In this document: in pieces, positions 1-10,300 of the stretch
How positions within the stretch are numbered: the stretch's first letter is position 1
Layout of the letters: each line of letters opens with the position of its first letter
Source of the DNA: Ulvibacterium sp965248315
GTDB lineage: Bacteria; Bacteroidota; Bacteroidia; Flavobacteriales; Flavobacteriaceae
Direction: 5' to 3'
DNA length: 64,000 bases
Assembly (NCBI RefSeq): GCF_965248315.1
Contig: NZ_CBDFIX010000002.1
Location: 2,852,001-2,916,000 of the forward strand
Translations under genes and position numbers: made by a program
Notes under the pieces: generated by a model
Told to the model about the DNA's origin: nothing
The model's database searches: none
The model's input: the letters and a program-made list of their open reading frames with translations, nothing else

Positions 1-1
1 T

Positions 2-100
2 GCTTATTCTCCTTCCAGTTTCCATCTCGCCTTTAAGAAAGTAAATTCCATTGTAAGCATTTTAGCTAAACTTGATATCGAAGATATTGCACTTAAATAG
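2..100 (+). CDS. possible 3' end of a gene cut by the window edge
   Basis: One forward frame is open from base 2 to a TAG at 98-100. It encodes about 32 residues ending AKLDIEDIALK, with an amphipathic, protein-like look. No family is recognised and nothing upstream is visible, so this may be the C-terminus of a real gene or chance. Bases 101-617 hold no convincing gene on either strand and are AT-rich. Confidence 0.25.
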   Translation, partial: AYSPSSFHLAFKKVNSIVSILAKLDIEDIALK

Positions 101-617
101 GTTTGTACTTTAATTTTCGATTAAACGCCTAAAAATGATATAATCTGCACAATTTTCTTACAAGTTATTCTCTCCGATTTAGTTATTTAAATTGTTTTTT
201 ACAGTTAAACGACACCTTGAATTCGAAAAATTATTTAAGATCGTCTATACTAGGGTACATTATCTTCAATCGTAATGATAGAGGCCATTAATGCGATAAC
301 ACTTGCATACAGTTACTGATTTTATGAGCCATTAAAGGTTTGGCTATTTTAGTTTCATTTTTCCCTCTGGTCATTAAACTTTAAAGGTGTTCTCAGTAGC
401 TCGTTTCGGATGGTACGTATCTTGTTTAAGTATTTACTGTTACGTCATATTGTTGTAAATATCTTGAGTTTGTGCATCTAATAGGAGGTCTTGGATCATC
501 CTTCTGAGACTAATTAATTCAGTTCACCGGCATTTATTGTTCAATTTCAGTGAAAAGGAATATATGGTAGTATTGTATTCTAATAGATTGACAATAATAC
601 AAGGCTTGGTCGAAATT

Positions 618-1364
618 CTAACTGTTGTTGAAATGAAGGTTGGTTTTCTCCAGAATGGGTTGTAAAGTCTTTATTGTTTTGTCATTCACCTGTACTTCTT
701 TCAGACTGTTCAATTGACTGGGGTTATGAACATCTGAACCAACAAAGTCAATTAGGCCTTCTTCCAACAGTTTAAAGGCCATTCGCTTCACTTGTTTACC
801 ATAGTATTTACCAAGGGATAACAGATTCAATTGATACAAAACCCCTTGCTTCTTATATTCGTTATGTTTTACTAGGCTTTCATGTAAATATAGATATCTT
901 TCCGGATGGGCCAGGATTGGAAAATACCCTTGCTTTTTTATTTTCTGTATAGCATCGTCAAAATTGATAGATGCTTGCAAATATGACATTTCCACTAATA
1001 GGTAATGACTTTCTATTGGCATAATATCATCACTCTCCAAAATCGATTCAAAATTGTCATCTATCATGTGCTCTGCGGCTGCATATAAGGAGATATCTTT
1101 TACATCCTCTTTTAACAACTCGTTTTTTAGAATCAGTAATGAATCCTTAATGGTTTCCTGATTGTTACGGTAGTAATGATGCATTATATGCGGGGTGGCA
1201 ATAATGCTCGAAATGCCTAATTCTGCAAATCCCTTAATTAACAAAATGGATTCTTCAACGGTTTTTGCACCATCGTCAATACCAGGTAAAATGTGATTAT
1301 GGATGTCTACAAGACCCTCTAAATAATCAACTAAAAACTTTTTACTAGAAAAAAAATGAAGCAT
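618..1364 (-). CDS. CpsB/CapC-type tyrosine-protein phosphatase (PHP domain)
   Basis: The 248-residue protein is a metal-dependent phosphatase of the CpsB/YwqE family. These enzymes dephosphorylate the tyrosine autokinase that controls capsule or exopolysaccharide export. The PHP metal-binding signature is complete: DIHNH near residue 20 followed by PGIDDG, ATPH near 57, AHPERY near 152 and GSDVH near 212. The length is normal for the family and no signal peptide is present, so it should be cytoplasmic. Such genes usually sit at the edge of a polysaccharide cluster. No other capsule gene is visible here, so that cluster may lie to the left of the window. The start is the ATG at 1362-1364; no overlapping neighbour constrains it. 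Confidence 0.88.
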   Translation of the reverse strand: MLHFFSSKKFLVDYLEGLVDIHNHILPGIDDGAKTVEESILLIKGFAELGISSIIATPHIMHHYYRNNQETIKDSLLILKNELLKEDVKDISLYAAAEHMIDDNFESILESDDIMPIESHYLLVEMSYLQASINFDDAIQKIKKQGYFPILAHPERYLYLHESLVKHNEYKKQGVLYQLNLLSLGKYYGKQVKRMAFKLLEEGLIDFVGSDVHNPSQLNSLKEVQVNDKTIKTLQPILEKTNLHFNNS

Positions 1365-1741
1365 GTTTGTAATAAATGCCTAAATGAAGCTGTAAAGATA
1401 CTACTTATGGATAGCAATTGCGAAAAGGCCAAATATCTTTAGAATCGAATATGTGGATTTTCCATGAAACCGCTATGGTGAGTCACAACAAAATCCTTTA
1501 GATCTTGTATAGTAAATTGGTTATACAACTCTATTTCTATTTTGATTTGAGGTCTTCTTTTTCCTCGGAAGAATCAATAATTCCTTAGGTTTTGGACTTC
1601 TTTCCTAGAACAACAATACCATAAATTTGAATAAAACTACAATAGAAACCCAATACAAAACGTTTGTTTTTCGACTTATTGTTCAATTCTATGTATGAAA
1701 CAGTATTTGTTATTACTGGTTGGAAACCCTTGATTTTGTAG

Positions 1742-1933
1742 TACGAAACTTATAATGGATTGCGGGCATTACTGAATAACGTGTCATTTTTTCCAAATAT
1801 GGAAGTAGCTAATTTGAGAAAGTTGGAAATTCATAATATAGTCATTTTTAGAGGAATGCTTTATGCTAAAATGGATTTAGAAGGACAATTTGGGGAAAGA
1901 TTTGAATTGGATTATACAATGTCGTTTATCTAA
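1742..1933 (+). pseudogene. possible decayed gene 3' fragment
   Basis: The roughly 800-base stretch between the phosphatase and the methyltransferase holds one frame that looks coding. From just after a TAG at 1739-1741 it runs open to TAA at 1931-1933, with an internal ATG at 1799. The last 44 residues are well composed (KMDLEGQFGERFELDY, then MSFI). No start lies upstream of the in-frame stop, which suggests a 5'-truncated remnant. The parent family is not recognised and it could be a chance frame. The rest of 1365-2165 shows nothing else. Confidence 0.25.
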
Positions 1934-2165
1934 ATTAATGATAGATAAACGTATTTGTTTTACACTGATTCTTGGTATTCCTATTATTGCCCGAAATTAA
2001 ATAGTACAGTTAAATTAAACTCCCATTTCTAATTCACTACTGGTGATACCTCGTCTTTATGCTAATGCCATTATCTATTGAAGGTTAGGCCCTTGATTAT
2101 GTACATCGGTCGAAATAGGAATTTAAGCAAGTAGAAAAAATAACCATTAATATAAATTATTGATT

Positions 2166-3200
2166 ATGACAGAATCAAACGTGATATGCCCCTGTGACAA
2201 AGACAGTAGCTTAAGTAATCGTTACCAAACCTATTGGAAGTGTGACTCATGTGATGAGAAATTTCCTTGTGTCAGTGCCATTCCCAGGCTTTATATGGAG
2301 GATTCCCTGGGTAAAGAAGATAAAGAACTTATGGATAATGTTTATAAATATTTTGCATGGTTCTACAATTTTTGGAATCCTTTCTTTATGCTTCCGGTTA
2401 GACCAATCAAAGTGTCAGTACGTTACTGGATCGTGTATTTTTTAATAGTTTTTTGTCTTGGTTTTTCCGTATACAACCTGATAAACTTAGTCGTATTTCG
2501 CGGCATTGGCAGTATCACAATCTTTGATTTTCTATGGTTGTTGCCCTTATTAATCTTTGTGTTTATACAAATAAAAGATCCGCGATATGGCTACTTGTTC
2601 CTGCTCACAATACCGATTAAGATTTCACTGGCAATCGGTAATTTTAAGCCTAAGAAAACTCACGCCGCTGTCCACCAGGATTTTCTAAGAGAATACTTAG
2701 AATCGAATCAAAAAGTAAAAACGCTTGATATTGCCAGTGGTAGTGGAAATTCCCTCTTTAGGCATGGCTATATGAATTTAAATGCCGAATATACCGCCGT
2801 AGACCTTTCTGCAGGGATGATTGTACAGGGAAGACGTCTTATGAGCAAGCAGAAGGCTCCTGCGAATTTTATTTTGGCTGATGCAACCAACCTTCCCTTT
2901 AAGTCCAACTCATTTGATATTACCACAAATTATGGAGCGGTTAATGGATTTACGGACCCAAAAACTGCTTTGGCCGAGATGGTTAGAGTGACCAAAAAAG
3001 GTGGAAAAATTCTTTTTCTGGATGAACAGGAGTATAAAGCGTCCAATTGGTTGGAACATTTTTATTTCAAGAAAGTATTTGCGTATCATAACACAACTAT
3101 AGGGTGTCCCGTAGACTTGCTACCGGATGAACTTGAAGATATAGAGGTACATCAGGTATATGAGTTTGTTTATATATGTACAGCAAGAAAAAAAGCATAA
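2166..3200 (+). CDS. membrane-anchored class I SAM-dependent methyltransferase with N-terminal zinc-ribbon-like segment
   Basis: The N-terminus (about residues 1-45) has a CPC...CDSCD arrangement like the Trm112-type ribbons found before bacterial methyltransferases. Two hydrophobic segments follow at roughly residues 80-145 (VYFLIVFCLGFSVYNLINLV, then FLWLLPLLIFVFI), which should tether the protein to the inner membrane. The C-terminal half is a Methyltransf_11-like Rossmann domain: motif I LDIASGSGNS, acidic motif II AVDLSAGM, ILADATNLPF and the post-motif TKKGGKIL. The substrate cannot be told; lipid or quinone-like substrates are plausible for a membrane-bound member. A TTG at 2160 is in frame, but the ATG at 2166 is preferred. 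No operon partner is nearby. Confidence 0.75.
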   Translation: MTESNVICPCDKDSSLSNRYQTYWKCDSCDEKFPCVSAIPRLYMEDSLGKEDKELMDNVYKYFAWFYNFWNPFFMLPVRPIKVSVRYWIVYFLIVFCLGFSVYNLINLVVFRGIGSITIFDFLWLLPLLIFVFIQIKDPRYGYLFLLTIPIKISLAIGNFKPKKTHAAVHQDFLREYLESNQKVKTLDIASGSGNSLFRHGYMNLNAEYTAVDLSAGMIVQGRRLMSKQKAPANFILADATNLPFKSNSFDITTNYGAVNGFTDPKTALAEMVRVTKKGGKILFLDEQEYKASNWLEHFYFKKVFAYHNTTIGCPVDLLPDELEDIEVHQVYEFVYICTARKKA

Positions 3201-3378
3201 GCAAAACTCACAAACGCGTTAAGTAAAAATAGACTTCTTAATAAGGTAACCTGGTACACAACAGACAAGAAAGGTTGCCTCTTACGGGCTTATCAAAAAT
3301 GGAGGGTTAGAAAATTCGGAAACTATTTGGCTTTCATTATAAAATCTCCCTGATCCATAATTCCAATACTTCATGAAT

Positions 3379-3681
3379 TAAGGGGTCAGGGTTTTGGTGT
3401 TCACGTAAAGGGTCGAATGCAGGTAGGTTGTCATCCGCTATTTGGGATGGTCCGATTTAGAAAAAGATAATGGTGCAAGTGCGGATCAACGGAACTAATT
3501 TGGTCAGTGTTAAATGTTATGATTACATTTCTAAATAGGAAATGACATACTTATACTCTATACAATTGGATGTATGCTTGAATTAAATGTTAATTTTGAA
3601 ATCGTAACGCATTCAAAATCAATTGTTTCAGAGGGTATTAATGCCGAGAACTGATTTTGTTTTGGTAAACCTGACCCCTTA
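3379..3681. repeat. 303-bp non-coding segment bounded by 12-bp inverted repeats
   Basis: TAAGGGGTCAGG at 3379-3390 is the exact reverse complement of CCTGACCCCTTA at 3670-3681, and the similarity extends a few bases each way with one-base slips. The interior has no convincing reading frame. The arrangement resembles a small non-autonomous element (a MITE- or REP-like remnant). No target-site duplication could be established. Confidence 0.4.
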
Positions 3682-3711
3682 TAGTACTAAATAAACCGTA
3701 GAATAAATCTG

Positions 3712-4365
3712 ATGAAAACTGAACCCCTGTCCCTGAAATCATTTATGGAGATGGATTACTTAGCGGTGAAGAAGTACAACCTGCCCATTGAACTTATGAT
3801 GGAAAATGCAGGATTGCAATTGGCGCGCTTCACTACAAATAATGCTTCAAAAAATGATAAGATTATAATTGGTATCGGGAACGGAAATAATGGAGGTGGA
3901 GGCCTGGTCGCTGCCAGAAGATTGGCCGCCTGGGGATATAATGTTTATCTTGATGTGGCCGTATCCATTACCAAGGAACTACCCAAGGCACAATTGAAAC
4001 GAGCGTTATCATTTGGGGTAAAGGAAGGTTTGCCTGATCAAAAAGATATTTGGATAGATGCTTATCTTGGTTTTTCCCAGCGATTGCCTCTACCTCGGAT
4101 ATTCTTAGAAAAAATCAATATGGCAAATGCATCCGGGGCTCATAGAATTTCACTGGATATTCCTTTGGGAATTTCAAGCAATGGGCCGTATCCAATGTTT
4201 ATGGCCGATGAGGTATTGACTCTGGCTGCGCCCAAAAAGATTTTAAAGGCACTTTCACCTGAAACCGATATTTTTGTTGCGGATATTGGAATTCCAGAGG
4301 ACATTTACAAAAAATTCAAAATAGAAATGCCAAAATTTTTTGAACGACAGATTCTGAAAATCTAG
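3712..4365 (+). CDS. NAD(P)H-hydrate epimerase (YjeF N-terminal domain protein)
   Basis: The 217-residue protein matches the YjeF_N/NAXE family, which epimerises damaged R-NAD(P)HX so that the dehydratase can repair it. Visible features are the N-terminal helix ending LMMENAG, the nucleotide-binding GIGNGNNGGGGLVAARRLAAWG near residues 55-75 and the late SLDIPLGI strand. The usual DALFGTG stretch is replaced by DAYLGF, so this is a diverged member. The kinase/dehydratase half of bifunctional Nnr proteins is absent; a separate NAXD would be needed elsewhere. The ATG at 3712 fits the family N-terminus. Downstream, 83 bases separate it from the next gene. Confidence 0.72.
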   Translation: MKTEPLSLKSFMEMDYLAVKKYNLPIELMMENAGLQLARFTTNNASKNDKIIIGIGNGNNGGGGLVAARRLAAWGYNVYLDVAVSITKELPKAQLKRALSFGVKEGLPDQKDIWIDAYLGFSQRLPLPRIFLEKINMANASGAHRISLDIPLGISSNGPYPMFMADEVLTLAAPKKILKALSPETDIFVADIGIPEDIYKKFKIEMPKFFERQILKI

Positions 4366-4448
4366 ATTTATACACCTTTTGAGTGATAAAAGACAGTATA
4401 CAAAAACAACCAACCACTATTTTATTAACGGGAAGCTAAACCGATTTC

Positions 4449-5327
4449 ATGAAGGATAAATTCCTGTTATTTTTTTTGCTTTTATGCAGCGTGTTCGCTT
4501 GCGGTCAGCTTTCCGATTTAGCTAGAATAGAGTATACCCTCTTACCTAAAGGTACCACCAATGTCGACTATCGCAGAATTCGTGGATTATTTAGCTATCC
4601 AATAAAAATAAAAGAAGGGAATTACCTATTGCTTGGTTTGGATTATAGCAACATTGAATTATCTTTTGACTCAAGTATAGATGCCTTTGATACCGAGGTC
4701 TTACAAGATTTCCAGTTACTCGATATCAATTTAGGTTATACTTTTAAGTTGGATCAAGACTGGAGGGTAGGAGCCAGGTTTACACCGGGTTTCAGCTCAA
4801 ATTTGGTAAAGAACATTTCTTTGGAAGATGTTGTTTTTTCCGCTGATTTAGTTTTCATAAAGGATCGGACGAAAAACACGGGAACTAAAAAACCATCGCG
4901 ACTTATTTTAGGTATTTCTTATTCGGAAAACCGGGGATTTTCCTATCCTATTCCCTTTGTTAGCTATTATCGGAAATTTCATCCGAAATGGTCCTATAAC
5001 CTTGGCATACCAAGAACTAACCTTCAATTTCACATTTCAAGGAAATCAAGGTTGAAACTAACCGCCGAGTTGGATGGATTTACGTCAAATATACAAGAAG
5101 CTCTTTTGGTCAATGGGACTGAAAGTGCTGAAAAAGTCAACTTATCCCTGGTGGTAGCCGGCATAAGATACGAGTTTAAATTCGGCAGGAATTTAGAGCT
5201 CTTTTGTACCCTGGCCAATGTGTTTTTTAGCAATGCGGAACTGCTCGATGCCAAAAATAGAAGGGTAATCGGCATAGATAAAAATAGTACTGCCTATTTA
5301 AGGACTGGACTGCGATTCAAAATTTAG
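4449..5327 (+). CDS. probable outer-membrane beta-barrel protein (DUF6268-like)
   Basis: The 292-residue protein opens with a hydrophobic signal sequence whose end reads LLLCSVFACGQ. It continues with alternating short amphipathic strands and ends in an aromatic/charged strand RTGLRFKI*, as outer-membrane barrels do. The order of segments resembles the Bacteroidota DUF6268 family; this assignment is from memory of the family. The function is unknown. VFAC could act as a lipobox, but Gln directly after the Cys and the barrel pattern favour ordinary signal peptidase I processing. It converges with the sigma-factor gene with only 39 bases between. Confidence 0.6.
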   Translation: MKDKFLLFFLLLCSVFACGQLSDLARIEYTLLPKGTTNVDYRRIRGLFSYPIKIKEGNYLLLGLDYSNIELSFDSSIDAFDTEVLQDFQLLDINLGYTFKLDQDWRVGARFTPGFSSNLVKNISLEDVVFSADLVFIKDRTKNTGTKKPSRLILGISYSENRGFSYPIPFVSYYRKFHPKWSYNLGIPRTNLQFHISRKSRLKLTAELDGFTSNIQEALLVNGTESAEKVNLSLVVAGIRYEFKFGRNLELFCTLANVFFSNAELLDAKNRRVIGIDKNSTAYLRTGLRFKI

Positions 5328-5366
5328 ATTTTAAGAACTGCTTAACTGACATCCATGGGGCTATGG

Positions 5367-5975
5367 TTAAGATAAAGGCGAGGTTTTGTCCAAAGACCCT
5401 CGCCTTGTCAAAAGAAAGAGGAATGTCTTAACCTTGCTACCCACATTTTTCCGAATTATTTTAAAAGATTTTGTAATCTGGGCCTCGACCGTTTTAATGG
5501 AAATATTAAGATATTCTGCTATTTCCAGATTGGTGAGTCCTTCCTTCCTGCTCAATGTAAATACTTCACGACACTTTGGAGGGAGGTTTTGCACTTCCTT
5601 CCTAATCAAATGTAAAGCTCTTTCCAAGGAGATATTATCATGTCCTTGCACTGCCTTTTCCAATCCTTCAAAATATTTGCTTTCCAAAATCAGTGTGGAT
5701 CTCTGTTTTTGATACTGGTTTACAAATTCATTGTAAACAGATTTTAGGAGATAGTTTTGAAGGGAAGACCGGATCGCCAACTTTTTTCTTCTTTTCCAAG
5801 TACTAAAGAGCACATTTTGTATGATATCCTCGGCTGTACCATAATCGTTGGCAAGGGTTAGCGCATATCCGAATAGACGTTCGTAAAAACGATCCACCAA
5901 GCATTCAAAAGCTTTTTCCTCCCCGTTGCTCAAGCCTTCCAGCAGTTTTTTTTCGTTGTCGTAGATATACTTCAA
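5367..5975 (-). CDS. ECF RNA polymerase sigma factor (FecI-like)
   Basis: The 202-residue protein has sigma region 2 (AFECLVDRFYERLFGYALTL, then AEDIIQNVLFSTWK) and region 4 with the helix-turn-helix around LTNLEIAEYLNISIKTVEAQI. No other sigma regions are present, so it is a group IV factor. It is divergent from a FecR anti-sigma gene and a SusC with an STN domain, the standard trans-envelope circuit in which the loaded transporter signals through FecR to free the sigma factor. The only usable start is a TTG at 5973-5975, because an in-frame TAA lies three codons upstream and no ATG follows before region 2. Its expected target is the susCD operon. Confidence 0.88.
   Translation of the reverse strand: MKYIYDNEKKLLEGLSNGEEKAFECLVDRFYERLFGYALTLANDYGTAEDIIQNVLFSTWKRRKKLAIRSSLQNYLLKSVYNEFVNQYQKQRSTLILESKYFEGLEKAVQGHDNISLERALHLIRKEVQNLPPKCREVFTLSRKEGLTNLEIAEYLNISIKTVEAQITKSFKIIRKNVGSKVKTFLFLLTRRGSLDKTSPLS
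5375..5406 (-). terminator. intrinsic terminator overlapping the sigma gene 3' end
   Basis: A perfect 9-bp inverted repeat (AAGGCGAGG at 5375-5383, CCTCGCCTT at 5398-5406) lies within the last codons of the minus-strand sigma gene. Read on the minus strand, the second arm is followed by TTTATCTT. This suits a rho-independent terminator for the sigma transcript. Confidence 0.5.
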
Positions 5976-6088
5976 ATTGACTTAATCGCTATAAATAATG
6001 CCTTTGTTGGGCAAATATTAAAAAAAAATGGCTTAAAAGTTAGGGTATCGCAAAATTCCATTGTCTTTTATAAAAGTGAGGAACATCC

Positions 6089-7249
6089 ATGTCATCAAAG
6101 AAAATAGAAGATTTCATTATAAAATACCTCTGCAACGAAGCTACTAAGGAAGATTTAGATCAATTGTCCAAATGGATTTCCATTGATGGTAACAGTCGCA
6201 TTTTTGACGAGTATGTTAAAATCTATTACGAAGTCACTACAGCTATGAATAAACCACCAGATATAGAAAAGATCAAAAAAAATCTATTAAGAGACATTCA
6301 AAAAGATAGAAAGCGTTCCAGGATCCTTAGCGTTCAGAATTACTTTAAATACGCCGCAGTATTTGTTCTTTTTTTTGGTATAGGGTATTTGTTATGGCAA
6401 AGTATTCCTGATTCAAAACCAACAAATATTTTGAGCCCTAAGGATGAGCCTGTTACCATTACATTGGACAATGGTACTACTAAAATTATAAAACCGAGTG
6501 AAATTAGTGTTTTAAGAGATTCCGAGGGAAATATAATAGGGAAACAAGACCAAACCCAACTTACCTACTCTAAAGATGTCGAAACCGAAGAATTGATTTA
6601 TAACACGCTTAAGGTACCATATGGAAAGCGTTTTGATGTGGTCCTTTCGGATGGGACCCAGGTCTATTTAAACGCAGGTACAACCTTGCGGTATCCCATT
6701 AATTTTCCAAAGGGTAAAAAGAGAAATGTTTTTTTAACAGGGGAGGCTTACTTTGAAGTGGCAAAGGACAATGCCCACCCTTTTATAGTCTCTATCGGTA
6801 CTATGCACATAGAAGTCCTTGGCACAGCTTTTAATGTGTCCAATTATTCCGAAGATAGTAGCATGAGCACCGTTTTAGTAGAAGGATCAATTATGCTATA
6901 CCAAGAGAAGGATGAAGATGCTCTTGGTGGTTCAACGCTTTTGGAACCAGGGTTCAAGGCAGAATGGAACAAAAAGAATGGTAACATGTCCATAGAGCAA
7001 GTAGATACTAAAATATACACCGCTTGGGTAGAAGGCAAACTTGTTTTTCGCAATACACCTTTCTTAAGGATTAGACAATCCTTGGAACGTAAATACAATG
7101 TAAATATTCAAAATACAAACAGTGATTTAGACCATCAATTGTATGATGCAACTTTTGATATAGAAACCATTGAGGAAGTTTTGGAGTCGTTCAAAAGAAG
7201 TTATGAAATTGAATACTACATTGAAAACAACGAGATAATCATTAAATAA
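6089..7249 (+). CDS. FecR-family anti-sigma factor
   Basis: The 386-residue protein has a cytoplasmic N-terminal region of about 90 residues that should hold the sigma factor. A single transmembrane helix follows near 92-108 (YAAVFVLFFGIGYLLW). The periplasmic FecR domain is seen in VPYGKRFDVVLSDGTQVYLNAGT, GEAYFEVAKDNAHPF and VLGTAFNVSNYSED. The C-terminal DUF4974-like segment is typical of Bacteroidota members. It is divergent from the sigma gene and 143 bases upstream of susC, which fixes its role as the middle link of the signalling chain. The start is the ATG at 6089. Confidence 0.92.
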   Translation: MSSKKIEDFIIKYLCNEATKEDLDQLSKWISIDGNSRIFDEYVKIYYEVTTAMNKPPDIEKIKKNLLRDIQKDRKRSRILSVQNYFKYAAVFVLFFGIGYLLWQSIPDSKPTNILSPKDEPVTITLDNGTTKIIKPSEISVLRDSEGNIIGKQDQTQLTYSKDVETEELIYNTLKVPYGKRFDVVLSDGTQVYLNAGTTLRYPINFPKGKKRNVFLTGEAYFEVAKDNAHPFIVSIGTMHIEVLGTAFNVSNYSEDSSMSTVLVEGSIMLYQEKDEDALGGSTLLEPGFKAEWNKKNGNMSIEQVDTKIYTAWVEGKLVFRNTPFLRIRQSLERKYNVNIQNTNSDLDHQLYDATFDIETIEEVLESFKRSYEIEYYIENNEIIIK

Positions 7250-7314
7250 TCCAAAATGTAAAGCATATGATCTGATATCCTTAAAAACCATAACGCAATT
7301 CACTAAACATAAAA

Positions 7315-7346
7315 AAATCGGAAAATGCGGACACATTTCCCGATTT
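7315..7346 (+). promoter_or_regulatory. hairpin in the susC 5' leader
   Basis: Thirteen-base arms (7315-7327 and 7334-7346) pair with a single mismatch around a 6-base loop, 46 bases ahead of the susC ATG. No T-tract follows, so it is not a simple terminator. It could stabilise the mRNA or mark a small-RNA or attenuation site, as known for some Bacteroides susC leaders. That role is inference. Confidence 0.3.
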
Positions 7347-7392
7347 GGTAAAGTGATTTAAACTAGTTAAACCAATTAAGAACACTAAAATT

Positions 7393-10300
7393 ATGAAAAA
7401 ACCCTCTAAAATGGGGAAGTTGATGTACTTCTTTCCTATAATTAGTCTGAAAATGAAACTTACATTTCTTCTAACCGTAGTTTCCTTGATTCAAATACAG
7501 GCTAATACGTATGCCCAGAACGAAAAAATAACCCTAGATCTTGAGAATGTCACAGTTCGGGAAGTAATTGATGAGATAGAATCTTTGTCGGATTACAAGT
7601 TTTTGTTGAACCGTAGAGATGTAGACCTTAATAGGACAGTTAGTATAAAGGTGAAGAAAAAGCCCATAGCGGCTATTTTATCCAGATTGTTTAAAGGTAC
7701 TGATGTAGGTCATGAAGTCCTGAACAAACAGATTATACTAAGAAAAACCGTTACTGGCACAATAGTCCCAGAGCGTTCCGATGGTGGAAGCCCTCCTGTT
7801 GAAGAGATGCAATATCAGGTTTCGGGCGTCATCACCGATAAGGAAGGCGTGCCATTACCAGGTGCAAGTATTGTGGAGAAAGGTACTACCAATGGAACCC
7901 AATCTGATTTTGATGGAAACTTTTCATTGGGTGTTGCCGATGAAAATGCCATCCTTGCAGTGTCCTATATAGGTTTTGCCACACTGGAAATCCCTGTTAG
8001 CGGACAAAGTTCCATTGCAATAGTCCTTCAGGAGAGTTCGGAAGGACTTGAGGAGGTAGTCGTAGTAGGCTATGGTACGGTCAGAAAAAGTGATGTTACG
8101 GGAGCCGTATCCTCGGTAGCTTCTGAAGACCTTACCGCTTTGCCCGTCCAGGATGTACAGCAGGCCTTACGAGGAAGGGCCGCTGGGGTACGGGTCATCC
8201 AAAATTCCGGTCAACCGGGATCTGCGGTTCAAATACAGGTCCGTGGCGGCAATTCCTATTTGGGGGACAACAATCCGTTGTATGTGGTAGATGGCTTTCC
8301 GGTTACCGGTGGAATCGATTTTCTGAACCCCGCGGATATCAAGACCATCGATATCCTTAAAGATGCTTCTGCAACCGCCATTTATGGATCCAGAGGCGCC
8401 AATGGGGTGGTCATGATTACTACCAAAGGGGGACGAAAAGGGGAACAGGGCCGTATAGAATTCGATAGTTATTACGGGGTACAGCAGGTTATCAATACCT
8501 ATGACCTTATGAATAGCCGGCAATTTGCCGAGATAGCCAATATTCAGGCAGAAACCGAGGGGGCACCCATGCCTTTTGACTTGAATAATCTACCGAACAT
8601 AGAGACCGATTGGCAAGATCTTATTTTTAGGACGGCCGGCATCCAAAGTCATACCTTGACGTTCTCCGGGGGAAGTGAAAAGTCTTCCTATTCCGCCTCG
8701 GCCAACTACTTTGAACAGCAAGGGGTAATCATTAGTTCTGGTCTTAAAAGGGGATCTGTACGCCTGGCCTTGGACTCCCAGGTAAACGATTGGGCCAGGC
8801 TTACGGCAAGTGCCGTGGTAACGCGTTTGGAGAATGACGATGCAGCAATAAACAATGGGTCGGGAACCGGGAACAATGTTTTTACCGCTGCCATAGCGGC
8901 ACCGCCTTTGGTTGCCCCTTTTGATGAAACCGGTAACTTTAGCGATGTGGGGGCATTCCCTTTTAGTCCGGTTGCCATCAACAATCCCCTGGCTTGGGCA
9001 CAAAGGCTCAACCAGTTACAAACAACCAAGGCTTTGGCCAATATGGCCTTTGAATTTAAACTTGCCCAAAATTTAAGATTCAAGGTCATGGGAGGTGCAG
9101 AGCAGGAGTTTATAGAGCGAAATATCTATTCCCCATCTATACTGGACAACGTCTCTCCCACGGGAAGCGCTGATACTCAATTGAGAAGGAACATTTCCTT
9201 TCTTAATGAAAATATCCTTTCCTATGATACACAGATAGGGGAGGACGATAACCTTTCTGCCGTAGCCGGGTTTACAATACAGACCTTTGAAAGCAAATTC
9301 AATCGTTCCCAAGCCACCGATTTTCCCACGGATGCCTTACAGAACAATAATCTGGGCAGTGGAGCCACCACCCTTCCCAATGAATCGGAAGTCGAAGAAT
9401 GGACGTTACTTTCATGGCTGGGACGGGTGAACTATAACCTGGACAATAAATACTTGTTCACGGCCAGTATCCGTGCTGATGGTTCCTCAAGGTTCGGAGA
9501 GAACAACAAATGGGGCGTGTTTTCCTCCGGTGCCTTTGCCTGGCGTATAAGCAATGAGAACTTTCTTAGGAATTCCGAAACCATATCTGATATGAAATTG
9601 AGATTGGGCTATGGGGAAACCGGAAGTACGGCGATTGATCCTTTTCAGTCCCTGAATAGGCTGGATCAGACCCGGGGCACTTTCGGCAATACCGATGTAA
9701 TCGGGTTTGCCACAGATCAAGCACCGAATCCAGATTTAAAATGGGAGACCACGGCTCAATTAGGTGTTGGACTGGATATGGCCTTCTTTAATAATAAGTA
9801 CCGTCTTACCGTAGATTATTATGATAAGAGAACCAAGGATTTACTGGCCATAATACCTTTGCCGGGCTCGGTAGGTTTTGATGAACTGATTACCAATCTT
9901 GGGGAAATCAGAAACTATGGGATGGAATTTAGCGTCGGGGCCACCTTGTCTGGAGGTAGTTTTGGATGGGATATGGCCGGTCAGTTATCGTTTAACCTTA
10001 ATGAGGTAATCACCATTGGAGAGGATATTCTGGGGGATGGTTTGGGCATTCCCTTTGATGCGCCTGTTAATATTGCCCGGGAAGGGGAACCTCTGGGTAT
10101 GTTTTTCGGATTCCGAGAGGATGGTTATGACGATCAAGGGGTCATACAATTTGTGGATCTCAATGGCGACGGGGAGATTTCCAATGAAGATCAGGAGATT
10201 ATAGGAAATCCCTATCCTGATTTCGTCTATGGATTGAACAATACCTTTACATATAAAAACCTGCAGTTGAACATCTTTATTGAAGGTTCCCAAGGGAACG

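Noticed and set aside
5386..5712. 108-codon plus-strand frame opposite the sigma gene
   Set aside because: It lies wholly over the minus-strand ECF sigma gene, whose motifs are clear; the plus frame has no family match and is Ser/Lys-rich shadow sequence.
8167..10293. Several minus-strand frames opposite susC
   Set aside because: The susC gene is certain; antisense frames lack motifs and consistent starts.
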